Assembly: GCA_002401885.1 (NCBI GenBank)
Contig: NVUL01000019.1
Location: 1-37,928 of the forward strand
From: SAR86 cluster bacterium
GTDB lineage: Bacteria > Pseudomonadota > Gammaproteobacteria > Pseudomonadales > Pseudohongiellaceae
Reading direction: 5' to 3'
Length of the DNA: 37,928 nt
In this document: positions 8,872-17,135 of the stretch, one piece after another
Layout of the letters: each line of letters begins with the position of its first letter
How positions within the stretch are numbered: position 1 is the first letter of the stretch
Translations under genes and position numbers: made by a program
The notes under the pieces: generated by a model
Told to the model about the DNA's origin: nothing
What the model saw: the letters and a program-made list of their open reading frames with translations, nothing else
Databases searched by the model: none

Positions 8872-9037
8872 ACTGCTTCTCCTGCTATTACTGAATCGAC
8901 TATGCCCGCCCATTTATCCTAGGTTCTATCAGCAGGCTCTTTCAAATGTGGGCAGGATTCTATTCCGATGGCGGCTCAGCTGCAATGCGTGTGACGCCGC
9001 AGGCTGTAAAAAGCTGGAAGTAATACGCTGGAGTCAT

Positions 9038-9046
9038 TGCTATGAT
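9038..9046 (+). promoter_or_regulatory. Possible extended -10 promoter for the Nudix gene
   Basis: TGCTATGAT fits the extended -10 pattern TGnTATAAT with one mismatch, 67 nt before the Nudix start. It overlaps an 11-nt symmetric sequence, GCTATGATAGC (9039-9049), that could also be an operator. Confidence 0.4.
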
Positions 9047-9112
9047 AGCGTTATCGGTTAGTCTGTTTAGGCCAGCCTTTTTCTCAGAGAAACAAGGTGG
9101 TAGAGAAGGGCT

Positions 9113-9694
9113 ATGACAGATATCACTCCCGTACCGGCGGCAACCGTGGTAGTCATTCGAGAGACGGCTAACAAGACCGACCTTGAGGTATTGTTACTGC
9201 GGCGAAATTCCAAATTGGTCTTCCACGGAGGCCACTGGGTATTCCCCGGGGGGCGAGTTGACGTGGCAGATTTCGCGCTAGACGAGGATGGATTGGAATA
9301 TAGGGCCGCACTACGCGCGGCAGTAAGGGAAACGAAAGAGGAAGCAGGTATCGATATCAATATCGATCAATTGATTCATACGGCCCATTGGACTACTCCT
9401 CCAAAGCTACCAAGACGATTCTGCACCTGGTTCTTCCTCTGCCCGCTGAAAGAGCCGGCTACTGTGGTGGTAGACAACGATGAAATTTTGGAGCATCGCT
9501 GGATTACGCCGCGTGCTGCTTTGGCCGATGCGGCCGCTGATAATTGGGTCTTACCGCGGCCAACGATGGTGACGCTGCAGGACATTGAAATGCACCGCAG
9601 CCTCGAAGAACTGGTGGAAGATGCGAAGCAGCGGGATATTCGTGTGTTTCCTAAGGATTCAAGCTACTACCGACCTCTGGAAATGGGCTGCTAG
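9113..9694 (+). CDS. Nudix hydrolase
   Basis: 193 residues, soluble. The Nudix box reads FPGGRVD, then a longer than usual insert (about 18 residues), then AAVRETKEEAGI, which keeps the REx2EEx2GI metal-binding helix. The insert between the Gly and the Arg-Glu resembles NUDT19/CoA-diphosphatase relatives rather than MutT, where that spacing is fixed. HWVFPGG precedes the box. A nucleotide-diphosphate or acyl-CoA-type substrate is possible; substrate cannot be decided. GAAGGG precedes the ATG. It is divergent from the SDR gene and is followed by a 336-nt gap before the large operon. Confidence 0.9.
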   Translation: MTDITPVPAATVVVIRETANKTDLEVLLLRRNSKLVFHGGHWVFPGGRVDVADFALDEDGLEYRAALRAAVRETKEEAGIDINIDQLIHTAHWTTPPKLPRRFCTWFFLCPLKEPATVVVDNDEILEHRWITPRAALADAAADNWVLPRPTMVTLQDIEMHRSLEELVEDAKQRDIRVFPKDSSYYRPLEMGC

Positions 9695-10030
9695 GCTCCC
9701 GCAAAACTAAATCGCTCGCTTCCAATCCGGGCAATATCTCGCCCATAATCGGGTATTTCACGGCTGCATTCGGCCAATCCTCAGACTAGCTGATTTTGCT
9801 GGGCATTTGTCGGTATTCCCACCCATAAGCCCTTGCAATTCCGGGCGGGTTAATGGGATAGTTAAGCTGTACAACTGAAACAATCTGTCAGTGCTAGCGG
9901 TCAGTAAAACTGTGGCCTTTCGCCTTTTCTCGCGCCTAATATCAGTGACCGAGTTGCTTTCAGACGTCGCCTAGCGAGGAGCAACAAGTACTAACAAGCC
10001 TTTCTATTCACTGTAGCCAGAAGAGCCTCT
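9695..10030. other. Intergenic region before the MoxR/VWA operon
   Basis: 336 nt without a plausible gene; it should hold the promoter of the 14.7-kb operon. TTGCAA (9833-9838) and GATAGT (9857-9862), 18 nt apart, form a weak sigma-70-like pair. CGGTCA (9899-9904) and TGACCG (9946-9951) form a distant inverted repeat, and GTCAGT occurs twice within 20 nt near 9887-9904. AGGAG at about 9977 is too far from the start to serve as its ribosome-binding site. None of these is strong. Confidence 0.3.
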
Positions 10031-13000
10031 ATGTCGTCTCCCACATTCGATAGTCTTCGAGAAACCCTGAAGAATCTTCGTCGCCGTCGCAGCAACCTGT
10101 TCATTCTGAAGCAGGTGAGCTATTTCGTTATTGCCTTTTGCGTATTAATTTTGTCGCTTAGCGCGGTGACCCTCTGGTTAGAGCCCGGCAAGACCGGCAC
10201 AACAATCCTGTTTGCTGTGTCCGTGCTGAGCATTGCCTTGTTAGTCTGGCGCTTGATTCAGGTTTTGGGCAGACAGACTACCGATGACCGCAGGCTCGCA
10301 CATTATGTAGAAGATCATATTCCGGATTTAGAACAGCGGCTGCTAACCTCGCTGGAATTTACCGAAGAAGATTTAGCGAACGGCAAGCCCGGTGTTTCCC
10401 AGCAGTTCATTCAACAGCTCTGGTTGGATGCCCAAGAGCACGTGCAAATTCAACAGCAACAGGTAGAGACTGTTGCACCTGCTAGAACTTCCTACCTTTC
10501 GCTCGCATCGGCGGCCGGCGTTGCCTTCGTGGTGATGGGTCTGTTCCTTAGCTCCGAGGTCTTATTCAATGCTGCAAGTCGACTGGCATGGCCATTCGCG
10601 ATCAGCGAGCCGGTAGTTGTCGTAGAGGTGCTGCCAGATATCGAAATCAGTGTTGAGCCGGGCGATCTGGAGATGCAGCGTGGCGATAGCGTGACGATCA
10701 TAGCTCGCGTTAGGAACGCTATACCCGGCACGATCAACTTGCGCCTTCAAGATGATAATGTGAATTGGCGTGACGCCACCATGAATCGCGATGGCAGTGG
10801 CAGCGACAGCGCCACCTATAGTTACTTCATTCCTTCTCTGGCGGAAGACACAACTTACTATGTCACCTTCGATGAGCGTGGCGAGCAGAGCTCACCGCAA
10901 TATCAGATCGACCTGTTCGATCTGCCGCAGATCGAGCGAATCGATCTAGCCATGGACTATCCCGAGTACACGGAAATTGAGGACATCACGGAGGAAGACA
11001 GTGGCGATTTAGTGGTGCCGGAAGGAACGGAAGTCGAACTGATAGTCACCTTCAATAAGAATATTAGGGCCGCAGTTGTAGAGTTCGATGAGAGTTATAG
11101 CTTGGATGAAGATGAGGGCAATCCCCTGCCGACCTATGAAGATATTAGTCTAGTGATGGACGGCAATATAGGGCGCGCCAAATTTACTGTGAATCAAGAT
11201 GGTGTCTATCGCATTTCCGCGACTGATTTTTCTGATTTGCAAAGTAAGAATCCGCTCGACTATTTCATTCGCTCTATCGAAGACACGCCACCCGAATTGG
11301 TGCTGAAGAGACCAGGCCAAGATCAGGATGTTATGCCTCTGGAGGAAGTCGTACTCGAGATTGATGCTAACGATGACTATGGGCTAAGTAAGTTCACCCT
11401 GAATTACAGCGTCGTAGGTGCGGACGAAGTACAGGTAAATTTTCTGCCCGAACAGAACCTGCGCGAGGTGTCCGGCGACGAGCTTATCTATTTGGAAGAT
11501 CTCGGTGTAGAGCCAGGTGACTTCGTCAGCTATTTCCTCACTCTTGCTGACAACAACGGCCTTGAGGGTCCAGTAGAGGTTATATCCGACATCTATTTTC
11601 TGCAGGTTATTCCCACCGATCAGGAATTCCGTCGATCCGGCGGAGGTGGTGGCGGCCAAGGTGCAGGTGGTGGGCAAGGTGATGGTGCGGATAGCAGCGC
11701 TCTGGTGCAGATACAGAAAGACATCATTGCAGCAACATGGAAATTAAAGAACAGACAGGCGAAGGTATCGCCGGAGGAATTCGCATCTGATGCTGAGATT
11801 ATTTCAGAGTCTCAACTCGAGGCGACTGAGCGAACGCGTCGCTCTATAGACCGTCTTGCAGAGCGCATCAGTTTCTCCGATGCGAGCTACGATGCCGCCG
11901 TAGAAAACCTTTCACTCGCCATAGATCAAATGAATCGGGCGGCGGACGAACTCAGTAAGGAACAGATCACCAGCGCTCTGCAACCCGAGCAATTGGCTCT
12001 GCAATTTGTTTTGAAGGCGGAGGCGAATATTAATCGCACCAATATTTCCATGCAGCAAGGTGGTGGTGGCGGCGGTGGCGCCGCACAACAGGAGCGTGAA
12101 GATCTGCGCGAGCTGTTTGAAATGGAGATGGGCCAGCTTGAGAACCGCTATGAAACACCGAATAGAGCAGGTGGCGGCTCGCAGCAACAAACCGAAGAAG
12201 CCAATAAGCTAGAAGAATTGGCGCGTAGGCAAGAAGGTCTGACTCGCGCGCAGCGCAATCTGGCGAGGCGCGAAGAGCAAATGACTGAGGAGCAGAAGCG
12301 GCGCGAGTTAGAGCGTCTAATGCGCCAGCAGGAGCAGCTTAGCCGTGAGGTAGAGCAGCTAGCGCGGCAGTTAGACCGTGGACAGCAGAACTCTCGCTCA
12401 CAGCAGCAGAGTCAGCAGGCTTCTTCTCAATCACAGTCTCAGTCCAGCAGCAGTTCGCCTTCATCGGGAAGCTCCAGTGGCGGACAGCAAGGGCAACAAC
12501 AGCAGCCGCAGACGGCTTTACAGCGTGCAGCACAGCAAATGCAGGAAGCCGCCCAGAGTGAGACTGCCGCAATTGCGGCGGCCAGATCGCAGAAGGCGTT
12601 GGAAAATTTACGCGAGCAGCAACGTGAAATGAGTCAACAGTCAGAACGTTCTGTGAATCAGCTCGCGCAGAATCTTGGTCAACGCGGGCAGCAACTGCTG
12701 CAACGGCAACGAGACTTGCAGGAGAGCCTGCAAGAAACTACACGGCAGCAGGGACTTGGGCAGACGCGACAAGATATTCGCGATGGTGCCGATCTGCAGA
12801 ACCTCATCGAGGCGCAACAGCAACAGCAAAGAGATCTAAAAGAAATCGAAGACATGCTAAGAGCGATTATCGCTCGTGGTGACAACGAAGATCAGCGTTT
12901 GATGTCTCAGGCTCAGGCGGCGAGCCGTGAACTCAGACCAATTCGCGAAGAGATGCAGACTAGCAACCGCGTCTTGCGCAATGGGATGGTGAACCTGTCC

Positions 13001-13726
13001 GTAGACATAGAACAGGAGCTCGAGGGTTCGATCGAAGACTTCGCGCAAAGCCTTGCTGCCTTGAATCCTTCCAACGGAGACTCTGCTTCTGATCAAGTGC
13101 AACAGGCGGCCAGCGATGCAGCGCGATTGCGTCAACAGATAGAAGATCTCGAGCAACAGGCTTTAGCGTTCAATGCGGCTGGGCAGGAATCAGGGAGTGA
13201 CGTGCCATCACTACGGGAGATGCGCGAACAATTGGAGCAAACGCAACAATTAGCGCAGCAACTCACGCAGCAACTGCAGGATCAGGCGCGTGCTGGGGGC
13301 AATCAGCCGGGTCAGCGCGGTCAATTGGGGCAGCAGCGAGGGCAACAGGGCCAACAAGGACAGGGAAGTGGACAGCAACAGGCCGCAGGAGGTGGCGGAA
13401 GTAGCAGCGAACAGCAACCAGGTACGGGTGGGCGTGTAGGCGCTCAAGGTACGCCGAATAATATTGGTAATGCCAGATCTATTCGCCAACAATTGACGCA
13501 GCAAGGTATCGAAGATTTTCTCAATCAACCAGAACTATTTAGACAACTACTCCAACCGATAACAGAACTCGAGGGAGCACTGCGCGCTCAGGCAGAGCTC
13601 GATAACATCAACAACAAACTGTATGCAACTGTTGATGAAGATATTCCCGATGAGTACCGAGATCTGGTGGAAGAATACTATCGTGTATTGTCTGAGAACC
13701 AGGGATCAGCGAATACAGATCAGTAG
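10031..13726 (+). CDS. DUF4175-like large membrane protein with Gln-rich coiled coil
   Basis: 1231 residues. Three hydrophobic helices lie at about residues 28-48, 53-73 and 157-180. A beta-rich acidic region (about 200-530) with repeated IDLAMDYPEYTEIED- and ISATDFSDLQSKNPLDYF-like units follows, resembling Ig-like periplasmic domains. Next comes a poly-Gly linker (about 537-553), then some 600 residues of Gln/Glu/Arg-rich coiled coil interrupted by other Gly- and Ser-rich linkers (about 677-687, 795-815, 1090-1125). A short conserved tail ends EYYRVLSENQG. The layout matches the DUF4175 family, whose genes neighbour MoxR/VWA genes in other proteobacteria. Biochemical role unknown; a long periplasmic scaffold or tether is my inference. 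First gene of the operon, 2 nt before the next start. Confidence 0.75.
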   Translation: MSSPTFDSLRETLKNLRRRRSNLFILKQVSYFVIAFCVLILSLSAVTLWLEPGKTGTTILFAVSVLSIALLVWRLIQVLGRQTTDDRRLAHYVEDHIPDLEQRLLTSLEFTEEDLANGKPGVSQQFIQQLWLDAQEHVQIQQQQVETVAPARTSYLSLASAAGVAFVVMGLFLSSEVLFNAASRLAWPFAISEPVVVVEVLPDIEISVEPGDLEMQRGDSVTIIARVRNAIPGTINLRLQDDNVNWRDATMNRDGSGSDSATYSYFIPSLAEDTTYYVTFDERGEQSSPQYQIDLFDLPQIERIDLAMDYPEYTEIEDITEEDSGDLVVPEGTEVELIVTFNKNIRAAVVEFDESYSLDEDEGNPLPTYEDISLVMDGNIGRAKFTVNQDGVYRISATDFSDLQSKNPLDYFIRSIEDTPPELVLKRPGQDQDVMPLEEVVLEIDANDDYGLSKFTLNYSVVGADEVQVNFLPEQNLREVSGDELIYLEDLGVEPGDFVSYFLTLADNNGLEGPVEVISDIYFLQVIPTDQEFRRSGGGGGGQGAGGGQGDGADSSALVQIQKDIIAATWKLKNRQAKVSPEEFASDAEIISESQLEATERTRRSIDRLAERISFSDASYDAAVENLSLAIDQMNRAADELSKEQITSALQPEQLALQFVLKAEANINRTNISMQQGGGGGGGAAQQEREDLRELFEMEMGQLENRYETPNRAGGGSQQQTEEANKLEELARRQEGLTRAQRNLARREEQMTEEQKRRELERLMRQQEQLSREVEQLARQLDRGQQNSRSQQQSQQASSQSQSQSSSSSPSSGSSSGGQQGQQQQPQTALQRAAQQMQEAAQSETAAIAAARSQKALENLREQQREMSQQSERSVNQLAQNLGQRGQQLLQRQRDLQESLQETTRQQGLGQTRQDIRDGADLQNLIEAQQQQQRDLKEIEDMLRAIIARGDNEDQRLMSQAQAASRELRPIREEMQTSNRVLRNGMVNLSVDIEQELEGSIEDFAQSLAALNPSNGDSASDQVQQAASDAARLRQQIEDLEQQALAFNAAGQESGSDVPSLREMREQLEQTQQLAQQLTQQLQDQARAGGNQPGQRGQLGQQRGQQGQQGQGSGQQQAAGGGGSSSEQQPGTGGRVGAQGTPNNIGNARSIRQQLTQQGIEDFLNQPELFRQLLQPITELEGALRAQAELDNINNKLYATVDEDIPDEYRDLVEEYYRVLSENQGSANTDQ

Positions 13727-13728
13727 CA

Positions 13729-16032
13729 ATGGCATACTCACAACCTAACTTCTTAACGGCCCTCGAAGACGGCACTTTCACTTTTGCTTACGGCATTAGC
13801 CCGTGGCTATTTGCCCTATTAGTTGTGCTGATCACGATTGGTGTCTGGTATACCTATCGCAAAACAACAAGGCAGCTTAGCACTCCATGGAAGGCCTTCT
13901 TCATTGGCATACGCTCTAGTGTGTTGGTGCTGCTTCTGTTCTGTTTGTTAAGACCGGTAGTGACTACGCTGCAGGTTTCGCCACAAGAAACTTACCTCGC
14001 TGTTTTAATCGATGATTCGCAGAGTATGGCCATCGCCGACCTTCCTGATGGGCAAACGCGGCAGGCCGCTGTCGAAGAGCAGCTCTATGAAAACGGTCTA
14101 CTCGATGCACTCTCCGAGTCTTTCCAGATCCGTGCTTTTCGTTTCGATAAAGAGACGCAGCGAATAGCGGGCATAGAGGAATTAAGCGAAGAGGGCACGG
14201 CTTCATCCATCGATCAGGCCTTAAGCTATGTGGATGATCAGCTAAACGGCCTCCCCTTGGGCGGCATAATTTTAGTCAGTGACGGCGCCGACAACAGCGA
14301 TGATGATCCTCTAGCTACCGCTCAAGATTTTGGCGCCAGACAGATACCTGTCTTTACCATCGGCGTAGGACAGGAAGATATTCCCCAAGACATCGGCATT
14401 GTCGATGTCAGCGCGGCCAAAACAGTTTTGGAAGGCTCTGTCTTCAATGTGCAAGTTGCAGTAAATCATCAGGGCTATGAGGGGCAACAAGTCGAGCTCT
14501 CCATAATGGATGGAGAAACCCAGGTAGTCTCCGATGTGGTGACTCTAGGGGCAGAGGGTGTGACTCGCCGCTTTGAGCTAGAGATAACGCCCGAGCGTCC
14601 AGATTTGATCGTCTATGACCTGAATGTCGAATTGCAGGCCGGCGAGATCATCGACAAGAACAACAGTTACAGCTTTTTGGTGGATAACACTGAGAAAGCA
14701 GTGCTGGATATACTGTATTTGGAAGGCCACCCACGCAACGAATACAAGTTTATTCGCCGTGCGGTAACGGGTGACAAGTCACTCCGCTTGGCAACCTATC
14801 TGCAAACGGGGCCGGAAAAATACTATCGTCAGGGTATCGAGTCGGCTACAGAACTTAGTAGTGGTTTTCCTGAGAATCGTGAGGAGTTGTTTGAATATGA
14901 AGCGATCGTGCTGGGTGACATAGAATTCGATTTCTTCGATGCTGAGCAACTGCAAATGATAGAAGACTTCGTTGCCGAACGTGGCGGCGGGTTTCTGATG
15001 AGTGGAATGGTAGACGAAGAATTCATTGGCAGCCCCATAGCCGATATTCTCCCGGTCACGCTTGTCGAAGAGGGCTTCTTGCCTAGTCATCTACGTGGCG
15101 GGATTCGCCGCGGTGATCATCCTACTGGCGAGCTATTCTATCCGCGACTCACTCGAAACGGCGAGTTCTCTCCGCTGCTGCGTCTATCCGCGAATGATTC
15201 AGAGAATCAGGCGCTGTGGCGACAGTTGCCTGAATTGCAGGGTACCTATGTAACGGGCCGGATAAAGCCTGGCGCGGAAGTATTATTAGAGCATCCCTTG
15301 CTGCAATACCAGAATCAGGCACTCCCGCTTCTTACGTCGCAGCGTTATGGTTCGGGACGCAGCATGTCACTGACCACGGCAAGTACCTGGCGTTGGCAGA
15401 TGATGCTGCCAGCAGCAGATGAATCACATGAAACACTCTGGCGCCAGATATTGCGTTGGCTGGCTGTCTCAGCACCAGAACGAATTACTATCGAGTTCGA
15501 TCGCGAGTTCTACAACGTAGGCGATGAAGTCAACGTAAGGGCGGTCGTGCTCAACAACGAGTACGAAGCCGACAACGATGCGACGCTGTGGATGCAGACT
15601 TCTAACCCTCTCGAAGAATTTATCGACGCTCCTATGGAGTGGGATATTGAAGAAGACGGCGTCTATAGAGCCAGCTTCATGGCGGAAGAGGAAGGGGTCT
15701 ATAGCTTGCTCGTGGATGTGACGAGCGCGGCAGGAGAAGCTAGCGATTCCAGCGCAGAGAAGACGGCGGCCTTCGTGGTTACACCATCACTGCGTGAATA
15801 CACAAACGCCGAACTCGACAGCGGTCTTCTGGCGCGTATTGCCGAGGTCAGTGGCGGCAGTTATTTTAATTTGTCGGAAGCGAGCGAATTGACCAGTGCG
15901 ATCGAATTCACTCCGAATGCCTATTCTCGCGAAGTGCAGATTGATCTTTGGGATCGACCCTGGTTGTTAGCCCTGTTAATTCTATTACTCTGCGTGGATT
16001 GGGTAAGCAGACGAACGAAAGGTTTGTCGTAA
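13729..16032 (+). CDS. VWA-domain membrane protein with glutamine-amidotransferase-like region
   Basis: 767 residues. Two N-terminal helices (about residues 22-43 and 60-80) precede a von Willebrand factor A domain. Its metal site is complete: Asp95-x-Ser97-x-Ser99, Thr157 in EGTAS and Asp185 in SDGAD. A beta-sandwich region follows. From about 355, LYLEGHPRNEYKFIRRAV and ERGGGFLMSGMVDEEFIG resemble a class-I glutamine-amidotransferase-like fold without an obvious catalytic Cys. A second beta domain precedes a C-terminal helix at about 742-760 (WLLALLILLLCVDWV). VWA domains bind partners through the metal. Its start is 2 nt after the DUF4175-like gene and its stop overlaps the next start (TAATG), so translation is coupled. 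Confidence 0.85.
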   Translation: MAYSQPNFLTALEDGTFTFAYGISPWLFALLVVLITIGVWYTYRKTTRQLSTPWKAFFIGIRSSVLVLLLFCLLRPVVTTLQVSPQETYLAVLIDDSQSMAIADLPDGQTRQAAVEEQLYENGLLDALSESFQIRAFRFDKETQRIAGIEELSEEGTASSIDQALSYVDDQLNGLPLGGIILVSDGADNSDDDPLATAQDFGARQIPVFTIGVGQEDIPQDIGIVDVSAAKTVLEGSVFNVQVAVNHQGYEGQQVELSIMDGETQVVSDVVTLGAEGVTRRFELEITPERPDLIVYDLNVELQAGEIIDKNNSYSFLVDNTEKAVLDILYLEGHPRNEYKFIRRAVTGDKSLRLATYLQTGPEKYYRQGIESATELSSGFPENREELFEYEAIVLGDIEFDFFDAEQLQMIEDFVAERGGGFLMSGMVDEEFIGSPIADILPVTLVEEGFLPSHLRGGIRRGDHPTGELFYPRLTRNGEFSPLLRLSANDSENQALWRQLPELQGTYVTGRIKPGAEVLLEHPLLQYQNQALPLLTSQRYGSGRSMSLTTASTWRWQMMLPAADESHETLWRQILRWLAVSAPERITIEFDREFYNVGDEVNVRAVVLNNEYEADNDATLWMQTSNPLEEFIDAPMEWDIEEDGVYRASFMAEEEGVYSLLVDVTSAAGEASDSSAEKTAAFVVTPSLREYTNAELDSGLLARIAEVSGGSYFNLSEASELTSAIEFTPNAYSREVQIDLWDRPWLLALLILLLCVDWVSRRTKGLS

Positions 16033-17135
16033 TGAATAAGCGCAACTTAGATAAACTTATGCAGACTATGAATCTCTTAGTGAAAATTTTTGCAGTTGGT
16101 TTGGGTGTGTTGTTTGCCAGCGCAGCAAGCGCACAGGGCGATGCCAATTCCAGCGAGAACAATTTCTTTCTCGATAGGCCGGATTCAACAAAGTACGCCG
16201 TGATTCTTGTAGGTCCAACGGTCGGTGACGAGAACAAATCACAGTTTCGGCAGTGGGCATTTTCTCTGCACGATATTTTAGCTAGAGACTATGGCTATAG
16301 CTCCGACACCATCTCCCTGTTGTATGACCGTGGTGCAGTGGAAGGAGCAGGTAATCAGAGAATCGATGCCGCCTGCGACTTGGAGGGGATTCAACAACAA
16401 CTCGCTAATTTGCAATCAATAGTGAAGGCAGGCGATCAAATTACGATCTATCTAATCGGCCATGGCAGCGGCGCGGAAGAAGAGTCGAAGTTTAATATCG
16501 TCGGCCCAGATATTACCGGCGTGCAATTTGCTGGCATGTTGGATGTCTTCGATCAACAGGACATGATTATAGTCAACACAACCTCGGCGAGCTACGGATT
16601 TTCAGCGTCTCTATCTAACGAAGGGCGCGTTGTAGTCTCATCTACGCGATCCTCCTCAGAAAAATTCGACCCGATCTTCTCGAACTACTTCATTGAGGCG
16701 CTAGATAATCGCAATGGCGATAGAGACAAGAACAATCGAGTGTCTATATTAGAGGCATTCAACTACGCCAAGAACAGTGTTGAAGAATTTTATGAAGAAC
16801 AAGGAAGATTGGCCTCCGAACATGCCGGCCTCGATGACAATGGCGATGCGCTGTTCAGTCTGAACCCAACCACGGCGGAAATCGACGGCAGACTGGCAGA
16901 GATAGCGTATATAGACAATCTCGTGGATGACACGGCTGGCCTGTCAGCAGAGGCAATTCGGCTGAAGAGTCGCATGCAGGATTTAGAGCGTTCGGTCTTC
17001 ATACTGAGAGGAAGCAAGGCAGAATTCCTAGAAGATGACTACTGGCAACAGATGGAAGAGTTGCTCGTAGACCTGGCTAGAGCCACAGGACAATTCAATG
17101 ATGTTGTTAACCCGGGTGAATCAAGTGAACAATAA
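16032..17135 (+). CDS. Secreted C13/caspase-like protein lacking the catalytic cysteine
   Basis: 367 residues with a signal peptide ending ASAASAQG. The core looks like a clan-CD (C13 legumain-type) fold: YAVILVGPTVGDENKSQFR, then a hydrophobic strand ITIYLIGHGSG carrying the His-Gly pair (His144), then MIIVNTTSASYGFSASL where these enzymes normally have the AC(Y)SG nucleophile. Here the Cys position aligns with Ser185, and no other Cys is nearby. EHAGLDDNGD near residue 257 matches the late conserved stretch of bacterial C13 homologues. It may be a pseudo-peptidase, or it may use Ser. The frame is open from 15948 but ATG 16032 overlaps the upstream stop by one base. Inferred location: periplasm. 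Confidence 0.75.
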   Translation: MNKRNLDKLMQTMNLLVKIFAVGLGVLFASAASAQGDANSSENNFFLDRPDSTKYAVILVGPTVGDENKSQFRQWAFSLHDILARDYGYSSDTISLLYDRGAVEGAGNQRIDAACDLEGIQQQLANLQSIVKAGDQITIYLIGHGSGAEEESKFNIVGPDITGVQFAGMLDVFDQQDMIIVNTTSASYGFSASLSNEGRVVVSSTRSSSEKFDPIFSNYFIEALDNRNGDRDKNNRVSILEAFNYAKNSVEEFYEEQGRLASEHAGLDDNGDALFSLNPTTAEIDGRLAEIAYIDNLVDDTAGLSAEAIRLKSRMQDLERSVFILRGSKAEFLEDDYWQQMEELLVDLARATGQFNDVVNPGESSEQ

